From assembly GCF_001544475.1 (NCBI RefSeq), contig NZ_FCNW02000004.1:1-64000 (forward strand): 64,000 bases of DNA. Reading direction: 5' to 3'. The notes below the pieces were generated by a model. The model did not search any database. It was given only the letters and a program-made list of their open reading frames with translations, and was not told where the DNA came from. This DNA is from Caballeronia humi (lineage in GTDB: Bacteria > Pseudomonadota > Gammaproteobacteria > Burkholderiales > Burkholderiaceae). Shown piece after piece: positions 8,406 to 16,939 of the stretch; the stretch's first letter is position 1, and each line of letters opens with the position of its first letter. The position numbers and the translations under genes were made by a program.

Positions 8406-8522
8406 CGAAACGCTTTGCAGGAAATGGAGGCGGGTTTACGCGGAATCCCGAAGGATAGCCTGTCGGGGGCCGCGTGTCTGGCCCGTCCTTTAAGCTTAGG
8501 CCTCGATCAACGGGAGAAATAC

Positions 8523-9506
8523 ATGGCGGAAGCAGCAGCAATCGATTTCGACGAAGGCATGCTCGACGTAGGCGACGGCCACACGATCTACTGGCGCGCG
8601 CAAGGTCCGCGGGACCAACCGGCGATGCTCGTCGTGCACGGCGGCCCGGGCGGCGCGATGAACCTGAAGTGGGCGGAGGTGCTGGATGCGTCGACGTGGC
8701 GCATCGTGTTTTTCGACCAGCGCGGCTGCGGCAAGTCGACGCCGTTCGGCAAACTCGAGGCGAACGGCATCGATGCGCTCGTCGGCGACATGGAGAAGCT
8801 GCGGGTGCTGCTCGGCATCGAGAAATGGGCGATTTTTGGCGGCTCGTGGGGCACGACGCTCGGGCTGGCGTACGGCGTCGCGCATCCGGAGCGCTGTCTG
8901 GGATTTCTCCTGCGCGGCGTGTTTCTCGCGCGACGCGAGGACATCGACTGGTTCCTGTGGGACGTGCGGCGCGTGTTTCCGGACGCGCATCGGAATTTTC
9001 TCGACGCGATCGAAACTGCTTCCGGCAAGCGGCCGCGTAATGCGCCGGAGATCCTGACGCTCGCCGAGGCGCCGCTCGCCCGTTTCGACGAAGCCGGTAC
9101 GCGGCTTGCGCGCGCCTGGACGGCGTACGAGACGACGCTGTCGGTGGTGAACAAGCCCCAGAAGGAGAACGCGCCGCCGTCGGAAGAGGGCAACAGGAAG
9201 GAAACCGGCGAATCCAACGCGCCGGCTATCTCGATGGCGCTTCTGGAGCGCCACTACATGGCGAACGAATTGCCGCCCGAGCCGCTGTTGCGGCGCGTCG
9301 GCGTCATTTCGCACTTGCCGTGTCACATCGTGCATGGTCGCTTCGACATGGTCTGTCCGGCCGACCAGGCGCTCGAACTCGCTGAACACTGGCCGGGCGC
9401 CGAGCTTTCCATCGTCGATGCCGCCGGCCACTGGACCTTCGAGCCCGGCAACGTCGCGGCATTGCGCGCGGGCGGCGAGGCGCTTTCGAAGGCGCTCGCC
9501 GACTAG
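8523..9506 (+). CDS. pip: proline iminopeptidase (alpha/beta hydrolase, S33)
   Basis: 327 residues. It releases N-terminal proline from peptides in the cytosol. Visible features are the oxyanion motif HGGPGG near residue 40, DQRGCGKSTP, the nucleophile Ser107 in GGSWGTT, a helical cap with WTAYE, the acid in HGRFDMVCPA and the catalytic His in AAGHWTFEP. It is about the family length. The start at 8523 has GGGAGAAA ahead of it. The cap carries a short Lys/Glu/Asn-rich insert (about residues 215-235) less common in the family. The stop is shared with the EAL gene on the other strand. Confidence 0.92.
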   Translation: MAEAAAIDFDEGMLDVGDGHTIYWRAQGPRDQPAMLVVHGGPGGAMNLKWAEVLDASTWRIVFFDQRGCGKSTPFGKLEANGIDALVGDMEKLRVLLGIEKWAIFGGSWGTTLGLAYGVAHPERCLGFLLRGVFLARREDIDWFLWDVRRVFPDAHRNFLDAIETASGKRPRNAPEILTLAEAPLARFDEAGTRLARAWTAYETTLSVVNKPQKENAPPSEEGNRKETGESNAPAISMALLERHYMANELPPEPLLRRVGVISHLPCHIVHGRFDMVCPADQALELAEHWPGAELSIVDAAGHWTFEPGNVAALRAGGEALSKALAD

Positions 9507-10732
9507 AGAATATCGGCGGCGGGGCCCGACAGCAGCCGCCAGTCGACGTCCGTGCCGACGACGACCACTTTCGCGCCGCGCCGCACGGCGACGGTCAGCG
9601 TCACGCAGAGCGACGTCCCCGTCACCGAGAGATACGGCGCGCTTATGAACACGCGCTCGGGCGTGGCGAGCGCCTCGACGAAATAGTCGCGGTTGTCCCA
9701 GCGTCCCGACGACGAATCGGCGATCGGCGAGAAGCGCTCGCTCGGCGCTTTCGCGGCCGCGCCTGGCAGCGCCGGCGTGAACTCGCGGCCGCGCGCATCG
9801 AGGAAAAAGCTGCTTACCGTGCACGGCAGCGCGAGCAATGCCGCGCATGCGCTGGCCGTGCTCGCACCTTGTGCAATGCGGCTGGCGGCTTCAGTCAGCC
9901 GCGAGCGGTACGGCATCAGCAGCAAGTCACTCGCGAGGCGCTCCGAGCGGCGCACGTCGGCGAGCGTATCGAAGGTGCGCTCGAAGAGCGGCCTCGCCTC
10001 TGATCGCGGCGGCAACTCCGGCGCGGGCTGACCGAAGAGAAATCCCTGCACGAAATCGACGTTCGAGCGCGCCGCGAGAAACAGGTCGGCCTCGGTCTCG
10101 ATACCTTCCGCGACGACGAACATCCCCGATTCGTGCAACAAACCGACGAGTTTCGGCAACAGCGCGTCACGCAGATGCGCGCCTTGCGTGCGCACGAGGC
10201 TGCGGTCGAGCTTGACGATGTCGGGCTTGAGCGTCAGCAACCGGTCGATATTTGAATGGCCGGCGCCGAAATCGTCGACGGCGACGAGAAAGCCCTCCGC
10301 GCGATACGCGCGCGTCGCGTGCGCGATGCGGTCGAGCTGGCTGCCGCCCGATTCCAGCACTTCGATCACGATGCGCTCGGGCGCCAGGCCCCGCTCGCGC
10401 GCGAGCGCGGCGAGCTCTGCGGCGTAGCCGGGCGCGGTGAACGTCGCGGGGTTGATGTTGAGAAAGAGCCAGGTGGCGTCGGGCAGGCGCGAAGCCGCGC
10501 TGGCAAGATGCGCGGCGTGACTCATGCGATCGAGCCGCGCCACCGATCCCTCGACGATCGCCTTCGCGAACAGCTCGAACGGCGAGATCAGCGGTCTGGA
10601 CGATGACTCGCCGTCCGCTTCGCCGCGCAGCAACGCCTCGTAGCCCACCTCGCGCTGATGCGGCAGGCTGTAGATCGGCTGCAGATGCGAAGCGAGTGCG
10701 ATGCCGTCGAAGGTATGCCGCGTGCGCAGCAT
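9503..10732 (-). CDS. EAL-domain c-di-GMP phosphodiesterase with C-terminal sensor domain
   Basis: About 409 residues from MLRTRHTF; the open frame runs far upstream but the extra part has no family character. Residues 15-255 are an EAL domain with the metal and catalytic residues in place: EALLRGEAD, NINPATF, EVLES, DDFGAGHSN, KLDRSLV, AEGIET and VQGFLFG. It should therefore hydrolyse c-di-GMP. The C-terminal 130 residues (RWDNRDYFVEAL, ISAPYLSVTGTSLCVTLTVAV) resemble a YkuI-C/Cache-like PAS-fold sensor. There are no membrane helices, so it is cytosolic. It is convergent with pip, both frames ending in the same CTAG. Confidence 0.88.
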   Translation of the reverse strand: MLRTRHTFDGIALASHLQPIYSLPHQREVGYEALLRGEADGESSSRPLISPFELFAKAIVEGSVARLDRMSHAAHLASAASRLPDATWLFLNINPATFTAPGYAAELAALARERGLAPERIVIEVLESGGSQLDRIAHATRAYRAEGFLVAVDDFGAGHSNIDRLLTLKPDIVKLDRSLVRTQGAHLRDALLPKLVGLLHESGMFVVAEGIETEADLFLAARSNVDFVQGFLFGQPAPELPPRSEARPLFERTFDTLADVRRSERLASDLLLMPYRSRLTEAASRIAQGASTASACAALLALPCTVSSFFLDARGREFTPALPGAAAKAPSERFSPIADSSSGRWDNRDYFVEALATPERVFISAPYLSVTGTSLCVTLTVAVRRGAKVVVVGTDVDWRLLSGPAADIL

Positions 10733-11081
10733 CAACGGACGTGCTCGCGATTCACGAGCGCGGCCGGCAGCGGGCGGCGCCTTGTCGGTGGAAATTCGCA
10801 CATGGTGAGCTGACGGCGTGGCCGCAGCGTGGTCCAGAGAGTTCGATAGACAGCTTATCGGTCGGTTGCGCGAGGACTTGAGTGCCCGAACAGGAAGGGC
10901 GCACGATTCCTGCGGTCGCGCGGAGAAAAAATTGCCGCCAGCCAGCGCACATCCTATCTTTGAAACAACGTTTGAAAAAACGTGTGAAAAGTAAATTGAG
11001 ACAGCGATGGTAGGATCGCGCCTGGCAACCAAGGCGGGCGGGGCCCGTCGAACGGTGAATCCAAGACAAAGAGGCGATTCG
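10733..11081. other. 349-bp divergent intergenic region with 12-bp tandem repeats
   Basis: It lies between the EAL gene and the conserved hypothetical at 11082. The most structured part is 10959-10994: three consecutive 12-base units, TTTGAAACAACG, TTTGAAAAAACG and TGTGAAAAGTAA. It may be a repeat operator or an A-tract activation element. I found no convincing -35/-10 pair and no small gene. Confidence 0.4.
10959..10994 (+). repeat. three imperfect 12-bp tandem direct repeats
   Basis: Unit starts are at 10959, 10971 and 10983, with the shared pattern TTTGAAAnAACG decaying in the third copy. The period is close to one helical turn, so a dimeric regulator could contact one face of the DNA. 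It lies about 90 bases before the gene at 11082. Confidence 0.5.
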
Positions 11082-11504
11082 ATGGCGCAACAAAAAACCA
11101 ATCCGAAACTCGAGCAGGCGCTTACGCGCGGCGATCTGGCCATCCGCCAGGCCAACTCGGGCCGCGCGACCGCCGTGTTGCGCGCGCTCGGCAAGATGAT
11201 CGTCGAGGCATCGTCGACGATCGGCGTGGAAGCGTTCGTCGTGATCCACGATGGCGACAAGATCTACGATCCCGCCGACGGCATGTGGCCCCAGCAGTTG
11301 CTGGTGTCGCTCGACGGCCCGGTTGAGGACGCCGATCCCGACGAATTGCGCACGATCACGCTGCTCGCCGACACGCCGGCCACGATGTTCCGCTGCGAAT
11401 GGCAGCGCGCGGACGGCAAGATCGGACGCCAGGAAGGGCGGCCGCTCGCGATGGTCGCTTTCATCACCGACGTCGACATCCCCTGGCTCGACGACGAAGA
11501 CTGA
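11082..11504 (+). CDS. conserved hypothetical protein
   Basis: 140 residues, soluble, with no signal peptide or membrane segment. A helical, charged N terminus (KLEQALTRGDLAIRQ) precedes a compact domain (VEAFVVIHDGDKIYDPADG, FRCEWQRADG, FITDVDIPWLDDED). I cannot name a characterised family. AGAGGCG precedes the ATG at 11082; the frame is open from 11007. Monocistronic, followed at once by a strong terminator. Confidence 0.75.
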   Translation: MAQQKTNPKLEQALTRGDLAIRQANSGRATAVLRALGKMIVEASSTIGVEAFVVIHDGDKIYDPADGMWPQQLLVSLDGPVEDADPDELRTITLLADTPATMFRCEWQRADGKIGRQEGRPLAMVAFITDVDIPWLDDED

Positions 11505-11530
11505 CCCCTTCGGAATCCCCGATCCCCGCC

Positions 11531-11557
11531 AACGGCTCCCTCACGGAGCCGTTTTCT
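11531..11557 (+). terminator. Rho-independent terminator after the 11082 gene
   Basis: ACGGCTCC-CTCAC-GGAGCCGT is an 8-bp perfect GC-rich stem with a 5-base loop, followed by TTTTCT. Confidence 0.85.
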
Positions 11558-11992
11558 ATTGGCGCAAGCAAGTTGCCGCCATCGACTCCGCTGTAATGCG
11601 CCGCAGGTAAACCTTTGCGCGCGCGGTAATTTAATCAAATTGACACGCGCAACCGTTTGCGTCTCGATTTTCCAATCATTTTTCGATTCGATGACTTAGG
11701 AATGCATGTAATCGTGCTTTCCGAGTCATTACGCCTGTTTACTCGATTTAAGGAACTCGTGCACCTAATGCGCGCGTAAATAGGCGCAATGCTCAATGCT
11801 GGGGAAAAGCGTGTCGTCTATCGGCAGTTCCGGTAATTTCTTGATGGTCCCACCCTGAATTTTGTTTAGAAATATCTGCCAGCGCTCACGCCGATATTAC
11901 AACTCATGAGACGCTCGTTCCGCCGCGCACGAGCGTCTTTTTCTTGATCGAGCGCGGCACTTTTTCTAATAGCCAACAAAATGGGGTTACAC
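11558..11992 (+). other. 435-bp lower-GC leader upstream of the FeeM-like gene
   Basis: Much more AT-rich than its surroundings, especially 11630-11800. A TTGACA hexamer lies at 11640-11645, but no good -10 follows at 16-18 bases. No open frame here looks coding. The stretch ends with an intrinsic terminator at 11909-11943, about 50 bases before the start codon of the acyltransferase gene. It may hold a small RNA or a transcription-attenuated leader. I do not recognise a known riboswitch class. Confidence 0.4.
11909..11943 (+). terminator. Rho-independent terminator inside the FeeM-like leader
   Basis: AGACGCTCG and CGAGCGTCT form a 9-bp perfect stem with a 12-base loop, followed by TTTTTC. 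It faces the gene at 11993 and has no annotated gene upstream to end, so it is either an attenuator or the 3' end of a small transcript. Confidence 0.8.
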
Positions 11993-12772
11993 ATGGATCG
12001 TCTCAACCTGGCAACTGAAGCAGCCGAATTCGACCGTCACGCAAATGCCGCACGTCGCGAGCTTTCTTCAATCCGCGCTCTTCAGAAACCCGAACGGATG
12101 CCGTTTACTATTCGTATCGTCTCGAGCGAGCGTGATCTGCACAAGGCCGTGAACATCCGTCGCGCCGCGTACGGGAGACATTTGCCCGACTTCGCCGAAA
12201 AAATGACGGTTGATGCTTGCGATCGGGAACCGGGCACGGCAATTCTGCTCGCGGAGTCGAAACTGGACGGCGCGCCGCTCGGCACGATGCGGATTCAGAC
12301 GAACGAATTCGCACCGCTCGGCGTCGAGCATTCGGTGCGGCTGCCGGACCATCTGAACGGTGTGAGGCTCGCCGAAGCGACTCGCCTCGGGGTGGCGGGC
12401 GGCTCAGTCGGGCGAGTGGTTAAAATGATGTTGTTCAAGAGCCTCTTTTTATATTGCGAACAACAGCACATCGACTGGATGGTGATTACGGCCCGGTCGC
12501 CGCTCGATCGGGAATACGAAACCATGCTGTTTGAAGATGTGTTTGGCGAGAAGCAGTTCATTCCGATGGCACACGTCGGCGGATTGCCACATCGCGTTTT
12601 GGCGGGTGAAGTGGGTGTCGCGCGGCAGCGTTGGGAAGAAGCGGCTCATCCGTTATTCCGTTTTGTGTTTCAGACGCATCATCCGGATATCGATTTGAGT
12701 ACCGCAGATTTATCTTTCGAGCGTGAAACGGTACGATGCCCGGAGGCCTCGCAGGTGGCTTATGGCAGGTGA
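11993..12772 (+). CDS. FeeM-type N-acyl amino acid synthase-like acyltransferase
   Basis: About 259 residues. The central part (IRIVSSERDLHKAVNIRR, DFAEKMTVDACD, LGTMRIQTN, LAEATRLGV, VITARSPLDREYE) follows the GNAT-like fold shared by FeeM N-acyl amino acid synthases and LuxI autoinducer synthases. FeeM enzymes transfer acyl chains from acyl carrier protein to the amino group of an amino acid. It lacks the overall LuxI pattern, so FeeM-like is the better name; the substrate is unknown. The ATG at 11993 follows GGGGT; an in-frame ATG at 11981 is also possible. It lies behind a terminator-bearing leader and before a GGDEF-EAL gene in the same direction. Confidence 0.7.
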   Translation: MDRLNLATEAAEFDRHANAARRELSSIRALQKPERMPFTIRIVSSERDLHKAVNIRRAAYGRHLPDFAEKMTVDACDREPGTAILLAESKLDGAPLGTMRIQTNEFAPLGVEHSVRLPDHLNGVRLAEATRLGVAGGSVGRVVKMMLFKSLFLYCEQQHIDWMVITARSPLDREYETMLFEDVFGEKQFIPMAHVGGLPHRVLAGEVGVARQRWEEAAHPLFRFVFQTHHPDIDLSTADLSFERETVRCPEASQVAYGR

Positions 12773-12819
12773 CAAGAATTAACCGGGCAGTCCGGGGGCC
12801 CGGGTAACAACACAATGGC

Positions 12820-12851
12820 GATGGCGGGCGTGGTTTGGCGCCCCCGCCATC
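12820..12851 (+). other. intercistronic hairpin before the GGDEF-EAL gene
   Basis: GATGGCGGG and CCCGCCATC form a 9-bp GC-rich perfect stem with a 14-base loop and no T run. It lies between the acyltransferase stop and the likely start of the next gene. Suited to RNA stabilisation or translational control rather than termination. Confidence 0.45.
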
Positions 12852-12892
12852 ACCAGCGCGGCATGAGTCGCGCAAAACGGGGATTCTCCAGT

Positions 12893-15859
12893 ATGGCGTC
12901 GGCTACGTTATTTTCCCTTTCCAGATACCGGCACACGGGGTCGTGGCTCGATCGCGCGCTTTACCTTTTCTCCGTATACGTCATCCCGTTCGTCATCGCC
13001 ATCGGGACCATCGCAACCCTTTTTCTGCTGCCGCGGCAATACGAATCCACTGGCTCGATCACGCTGCCGATGCACGTCTTCGACGAACGCGGCACGGGGC
13101 TCGGCCCCGCCGATGCGCTCAAAAAACTGCAAAACGCGCCGTCCACGACGCGTTTCAGCACGCAACTCTCCGAATCTCCCATCTGGTTCAGTTTCACCGC
13201 GCCCGCGACCGGAAAGGCGCATCCGACGCTCGTCGAGTTTCCGTCGCGTCATGCGCTCACGCTGTCCTGCTGGAAAGCGTCGACGATGCAGCCCCTCGGC
13301 CACGCCGACCGGCAAGGCACCTCAGGCGAGATGCGCGCGATCAAGGCCGGCTTTTCCGTCTTTCTCGGGTATCTCACCGAAAACGTGCCGCTCGTGTGCC
13401 GCGGCACGTTCTCGGGCCCCGCGCAGGTCACGGCGCTCGGCTGGGACTCGGTGCATCTGCGCAACTCGGCGCTCGATTTCCAGGAAAGCTCGGGCCTGAT
13501 CGGCGGCGGGTTGCTCACGCTCGCCGTCTTCGTCTTCGTGACGGCGATGATCAACCGCGAATGGACTTACGTGATTTTCGCGGTGTGGCTCGTCGGCAAT
13601 CTGCGGCTCTGTGCGAACGCGATGGGCTGGGACACGCAATGGCTCGACCGCGAAATCCCGCCCGACTGGATGCCGCTCTTGCGCCAGGTCACGTTCGCCG
13701 GCTATTACCTGTTGACGGGCGCGCTTTTCAGCCAGTTGTTCCGCCGCGAATTGCGCGTGGTCGGCTACCTCTGGCTGCTGCGCGCCGGTCAGTACGTGGG
13801 CCTGTTACTGCTCGCGCTCGCCATGGTGCTGCCATACGGATATTTCATTCCGGCGCTGTGGGGCCTCGGCGGCTTCGGCATGGCCGTGCTGATCTTCTTG
13901 CTCGCGCGCCTTGTCTGGATGGCGCGCTCGCGTACCGTGCTGTGGTACGTCGCGTCGCTCGGAATCGTCCTGTTCGCGACGTTTTCCGAAGTCCTGGGCG
14001 CCGCCTTCGGCCTGAAACTGCTGTTCGGCGGCGTCAACACGGTGATGGCGGCGCTTTCGTCGAGCATGATGGCCGCCTTCGCGATCGCCGAGCAGATGCG
14101 CGCCGAGCGCGAACACCGCCGGCAGGCGCAGACGGAACTGCGCAACACCTATGAAGTCACGCCGATCGGCCTCTTCACGCTCGATTCCGAAGGGCATTTC
14201 GTGCGCGCCAATCCCGCGTTGCGCGCGATGCTCGACTTGCACAAGGCCGAATACAAGGTGCGTCACTGGAACGATTATTTCGAGGCGGGCGCGTGGGGTT
14301 CGCTGCAGGCGCTGGCATCGAAGGGCAGCGACGGCGAGCTCGAAATGGGCGGCGCCACCGCACGCGGCACTGGCGAGCGGCGCTATTTGCTGAAGGCGAT
14401 CGAATCGAACGGCTGGATCGAGGGATCGTTGCAGGATGTCACCGAGCGCTCGAAAGCGATCGAACGCCTGCGCTTTCTCGCCGAGCACGACCCGCTGACG
14501 GGTTCGCTCAACCGCCGCGGCGTGGAGAAGGCGATCGCAGCGGAGAGCGAGGAAACGCTGCCGTGGGCGCTCGCGTATATCGACCTCGACCGCTTCAAGC
14601 TCGTCAACGACCTGTTCGGCCACCGCTCCGGCGATGAGGTGCTGAAACAGGTCGCATCCCGCACCCGCGCGCACTTCAAGCGCGATTATCCGGTCGGCCG
14701 CATCGGCGGCGACGAATTCGTGTGCGTGATGAGCGATACGTCGATCGACGACGCCATCGCGCAATGTCACGAACTCATCTCGATTTTGAGCGACGCGCCG
14801 TATCAAGTCGGCAATCGCGCGTTCCAGGTGAAGGCGTCGATCGGGCTCGTCGAATGTTCGCGCGGCGTGCGTGTCCAGGACGCGCTTTCACACGCCGACC
14901 GCGCCTGCCGCGAGGCGAAGAAGGTCGCGCACACGCACCTTGTCACGTACCGCAAGGGCGCCGCCGCGTTCGAGGAGCGCGCGGAGGAATTGAAGCTGGT
15001 CGAGACGCTCGGCCGCAATTGCCTCCCGCCGGGGCTTTTCCTCGTGATGCAGCCGATCATGTCGCTCTCGGCGCCGACCGAATCGCTGAATTTCGAGGTG
15101 CTGCTGCGCATGCGCGCGCCCGACGGCACGACCTTGCCCGCGGGCAAGGTGATCGTCGCGGCGGAGGAGTCGGGCAATATCGCCGCGATCGACCGCTGGG
15201 TGATGACGACGCTCCTCGCGTGGATCGAGAAGAACCAGGAATCGCTGCCGAACACGCAGTTCATCTGCGTGAACCTGTCGGGCGGGTCGCTCAACGACGA
15301 GCAGTTCATGGAGGACATCTTCGCGCTCTTCGCGCAGCATCCTTCGATCGTTCACTACCTCTGTCTCGAAATCACCGAGAGCGTGGCGCTGCACGACCTG
15401 GAGAACACGCAGCGTTTCATTTCGCGTGTCCACGACATGGGCGGCAAGATCGCGCTCGACGACTTCGGCGCGGGCTACACGTCGTTCAAATACCTGAAGG
15501 CGCTATCGGCCGATGCGCTGAAGATCGACGGCGAGTTCGTTCGCACGATGTGCGCGCATCCCGCGGATATCGCGATCGTCGAGGCGATTGTCGCGCTGGC
15601 ACGCAATCTGGGCATGCGCAGCGTGGCCGAATGGGTCGAAGATGCCGATACGCTGCGCGCGCTGCAGGAAATCGGCGTGGATTATGTGCAGGGCTATCTG
15701 ATCGCGAAGCCGCAGGAAAGCGCGGCGATTCTGGCCGCGAGTTCCGCCGCCAGTTTCGTGAAGGACCCGGAGGTGGTGAACATCATCGAATGTCTGTCGG
15801 AGCCGGATCAGGCGCTGACTTACGGCTACGAGTGGCGCGCGAAGATGGGCACGCACTGA
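12893..15859 (+). CDS. membrane GGDEF-EAL protein with 7TM sensor and PAS domain
   Basis: About 988 residues if started at ATG 12893, which follows GGGGA; the frame opens at 12815. A first membrane helix is followed by a periplasmic region of about 150 residues, then about seven helices (7TMR-DISM-like arrangement, roughly 185-385), a PAS-like domain (EVTPIGLFTLDSEGHFVRAN), a GGDEF domain with intact GGDEF near residue 605, and an EAL domain. The EAL signature reads EVLLR rather than EALLR and AEWVED replaces AEGVET. The catalytic NLSGG, EITES, DDFGAGYTS, KIDGEFV and VQGYL stretches remain, so both synthesis and hydrolysis of c-di-GMP are possible. The gene follows the FeeM-like one by about 120 bases. 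Confidence 0.9.
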   Translation: MASATLFSLSRYRHTGSWLDRALYLFSVYVIPFVIAIGTIATLFLLPRQYESTGSITLPMHVFDERGTGLGPADALKKLQNAPSTTRFSTQLSESPIWFSFTAPATGKAHPTLVEFPSRHALTLSCWKASTMQPLGHADRQGTSGEMRAIKAGFSVFLGYLTENVPLVCRGTFSGPAQVTALGWDSVHLRNSALDFQESSGLIGGGLLTLAVFVFVTAMINREWTYVIFAVWLVGNLRLCANAMGWDTQWLDREIPPDWMPLLRQVTFAGYYLLTGALFSQLFRRELRVVGYLWLLRAGQYVGLLLLALAMVLPYGYFIPALWGLGGFGMAVLIFLLARLVWMARSRTVLWYVASLGIVLFATFSEVLGAAFGLKLLFGGVNTVMAALSSSMMAAFAIAEQMRAEREHRRQAQTELRNTYEVTPIGLFTLDSEGHFVRANPALRAMLDLHKAEYKVRHWNDYFEAGAWGSLQALASKGSDGELEMGGATARGTGERRYLLKAIESNGWIEGSLQDVTERSKAIERLRFLAEHDPLTGSLNRRGVEKAIAAESEETLPWALAYIDLDRFKLVNDLFGHRSGDEVLKQVASRTRAHFKRDYPVGRIGGDEFVCVMSDTSIDDAIAQCHELISILSDAPYQVGNRAFQVKASIGLVECSRGVRVQDALSHADRACREAKKVAHTHLVTYRKGAAAFEERAEELKLVETLGRNCLPPGLFLVMQPIMSLSAPTESLNFEVLLRMRAPDGTTLPAGKVIVAAEESGNIAAIDRWVMTTLLAWIEKNQESLPNTQFICVNLSGGSLNDEQFMEDIFALFAQHPSIVHYLCLEITESVALHDLENTQRFISRVHDMGGKIALDDFGAGYTSFKYLKALSADALKIDGEFVRTMCAHPADIAIVEAIVALARNLGMRSVAEWVEDADTLRALQEIGVDYVQGYLIAKPQESAAILAASSAASFVKDPEVVNIIECLSEPDQALTYGYEWRAKMGTH

Positions 15860-15866
15860 ATGGCTT

Positions 15867-16076
15867 CTACGCCGTTTTGATCGCTCCCAGCACTTTGGCG
15901 GCCGCGATCGGGATGCGCGTGTCGTCCCACTGCGCGAGCCATTGCACTTCTTTCGTCGTGAAATAGTCCGGGTAGTTGCGCAGCGCGAACTGCAACGAAT
16001 CGACGACGTGATCGCGGATGATCTGCGGCGCGGCTTCGTCGTTGACGATCGCGTGAAGGGCTTCGAGTGTGCTCAT
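15867..16076 (-). CDS. small conserved hypothetical protein
   Basis: 69 residues from ATG 16076 (MSTLEALHAIVNDEAAPQ), soluble and helical, ending in KVLGAIKTA. Reads like a real small cytosolic protein (DSLQFALRNYPDYFTTKEVQW), but I do not recognise the family. Convergent with the GGDEF-EAL gene, eight bases apart. The longer open frame up to 16355 is noise. Confidence 0.6.
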   Translation of the reverse strand: MSTLEALHAIVNDEAAPQIIRDHVVDSLQFALRNYPDYFTTKEVQWLAQWDDTRIPIAAAKVLGAIKTA

Positions 16077-16168
16077 GGCGCGGCGAATATGGGGTAGGAA
16101 TGCGCCAACCTTAACCGAAGAAAAATCCGAAAAAATATTCGAGACGACTGACCGCGCGGCCAGTCCGC

Positions 16169-16795
16169 TCAGTCGATCGACAAGCGCACGGCGAACGCCA
16201 GCAGCGCGCCCGAGAAAGTCCAGCGCTGCACCACTTGCGCGCGCGGATGACGGCGCAACCATCCCGAGATTCTGAAGGCGCCGAGTGCGAGCGTCACATC
16301 GAACGCGACGCCGATCGCGACCAGCACCACGCCCAACTCCACCACCTGCGACCACACCGCGCCCGCTTCAGGATGCACGAATTGCGGCAGCAGCACGGAG
16401 CAGAAGAGCAGCGCCTTCGGATTGAGGATGCTGCTCAGCACGCCTTTCGTCACCGCCGCGCGCAGCGTGGACGATGCGTTGGGACGCGCGGCGTCGTCGA
16501 GGCCGAATGCCGGCGAGCGGAAGATTTGAACCGCCACGTAGGCGAGGTAGAGCGCGCCCGCGATACGCACGCTGTCGTAGAGCCACGGCGCGCTGCGAAG
16601 CAACGCGGCGACGCCGAGCGCCGATAACGTCACGTGCGTCGCGCGCGCGATAGCGAGCCCGCCGGCGGTCGCGAATCCATGCTTCATGCCGCGCGTCGCG
16701 CTGGTCTGCAGGACGAGCGCCATATCGGGACCGGGCAGCGCATACACGACGGCGAGCGCGCCGACGAACACCGCGAGCAAATGAAGCGAAACCAT
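16169..16795 (-). CDS. LysE/RhtB family amino acid exporter
   Basis: 208 residues, about six membrane helices. The family signature LPGPDMALVLQTSATRGMK is near residue 20, with GGLAIARATHVTLSALGVAA and the NPKALLFCSVLLPQF motif in the middle. LysE/RhtB proteins export amino acids such as lysine, threonine or homoserine. It is divergent from an Lrp/AsnC regulator gene 145 bases away, the common arrangement for a regulated exporter of this type. The substrate cannot be told from sequence. Confidence 0.9.
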   Translation of the reverse strand: MVSLHLLAVFVGALAVVYALPGPDMALVLQTSATRGMKHGFATAGGLAIARATHVTLSALGVAALLRSAPWLYDSVRIAGALYLAYVAVQIFRSPAFGLDDAARPNASSTLRAAVTKGVLSSILNPKALLFCSVLLPQFVHPEAGAVWSQVVELGVVLVAIGVAFDVTLALGAFRISGWLRRHPRAQVVQRWTFSGALLAFAVRLSID

Positions 16796-16939
16796 GATGA
16801 CCTCTGTCTTTTGTTGTGCGTTTTGACAATGGCTACATAGTGCCGCTGATCGAGAAGCGTTTTCTGGCTTTTTAGCCTACTCTGGATGATGAAATTAGCG
16901 GAAAGCGCTATTACATGTGCTTCGACGAAGGAAACCGCC

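Noticed and set aside
8496..9848. 450-residue minus-strand frame across pip
   Set aside because: Arg-rich shadow frame; pip on the plus strand has complete catalytic motifs.
10736..11260. N-terminal extension of the EAL protein to 585 residues
   Set aside because: The extra stretch overlaps the coding start of the divergent gene at 11082 and has no family pattern; the domain starts right after ATG 10732.
11558..11908. Known riboswitch (including c-di-GMP type) in the leader before the FeeM-like gene
   Set aside because: I could not match the conserved core of any riboswitch class I know; only the terminator is clear.
11993..12772. LuxI-type N-acyl-homoserine lactone synthase
   Set aside because: The fold is related, but the overall sequence pattern is FeeM-like and no luxR gene is nearby.
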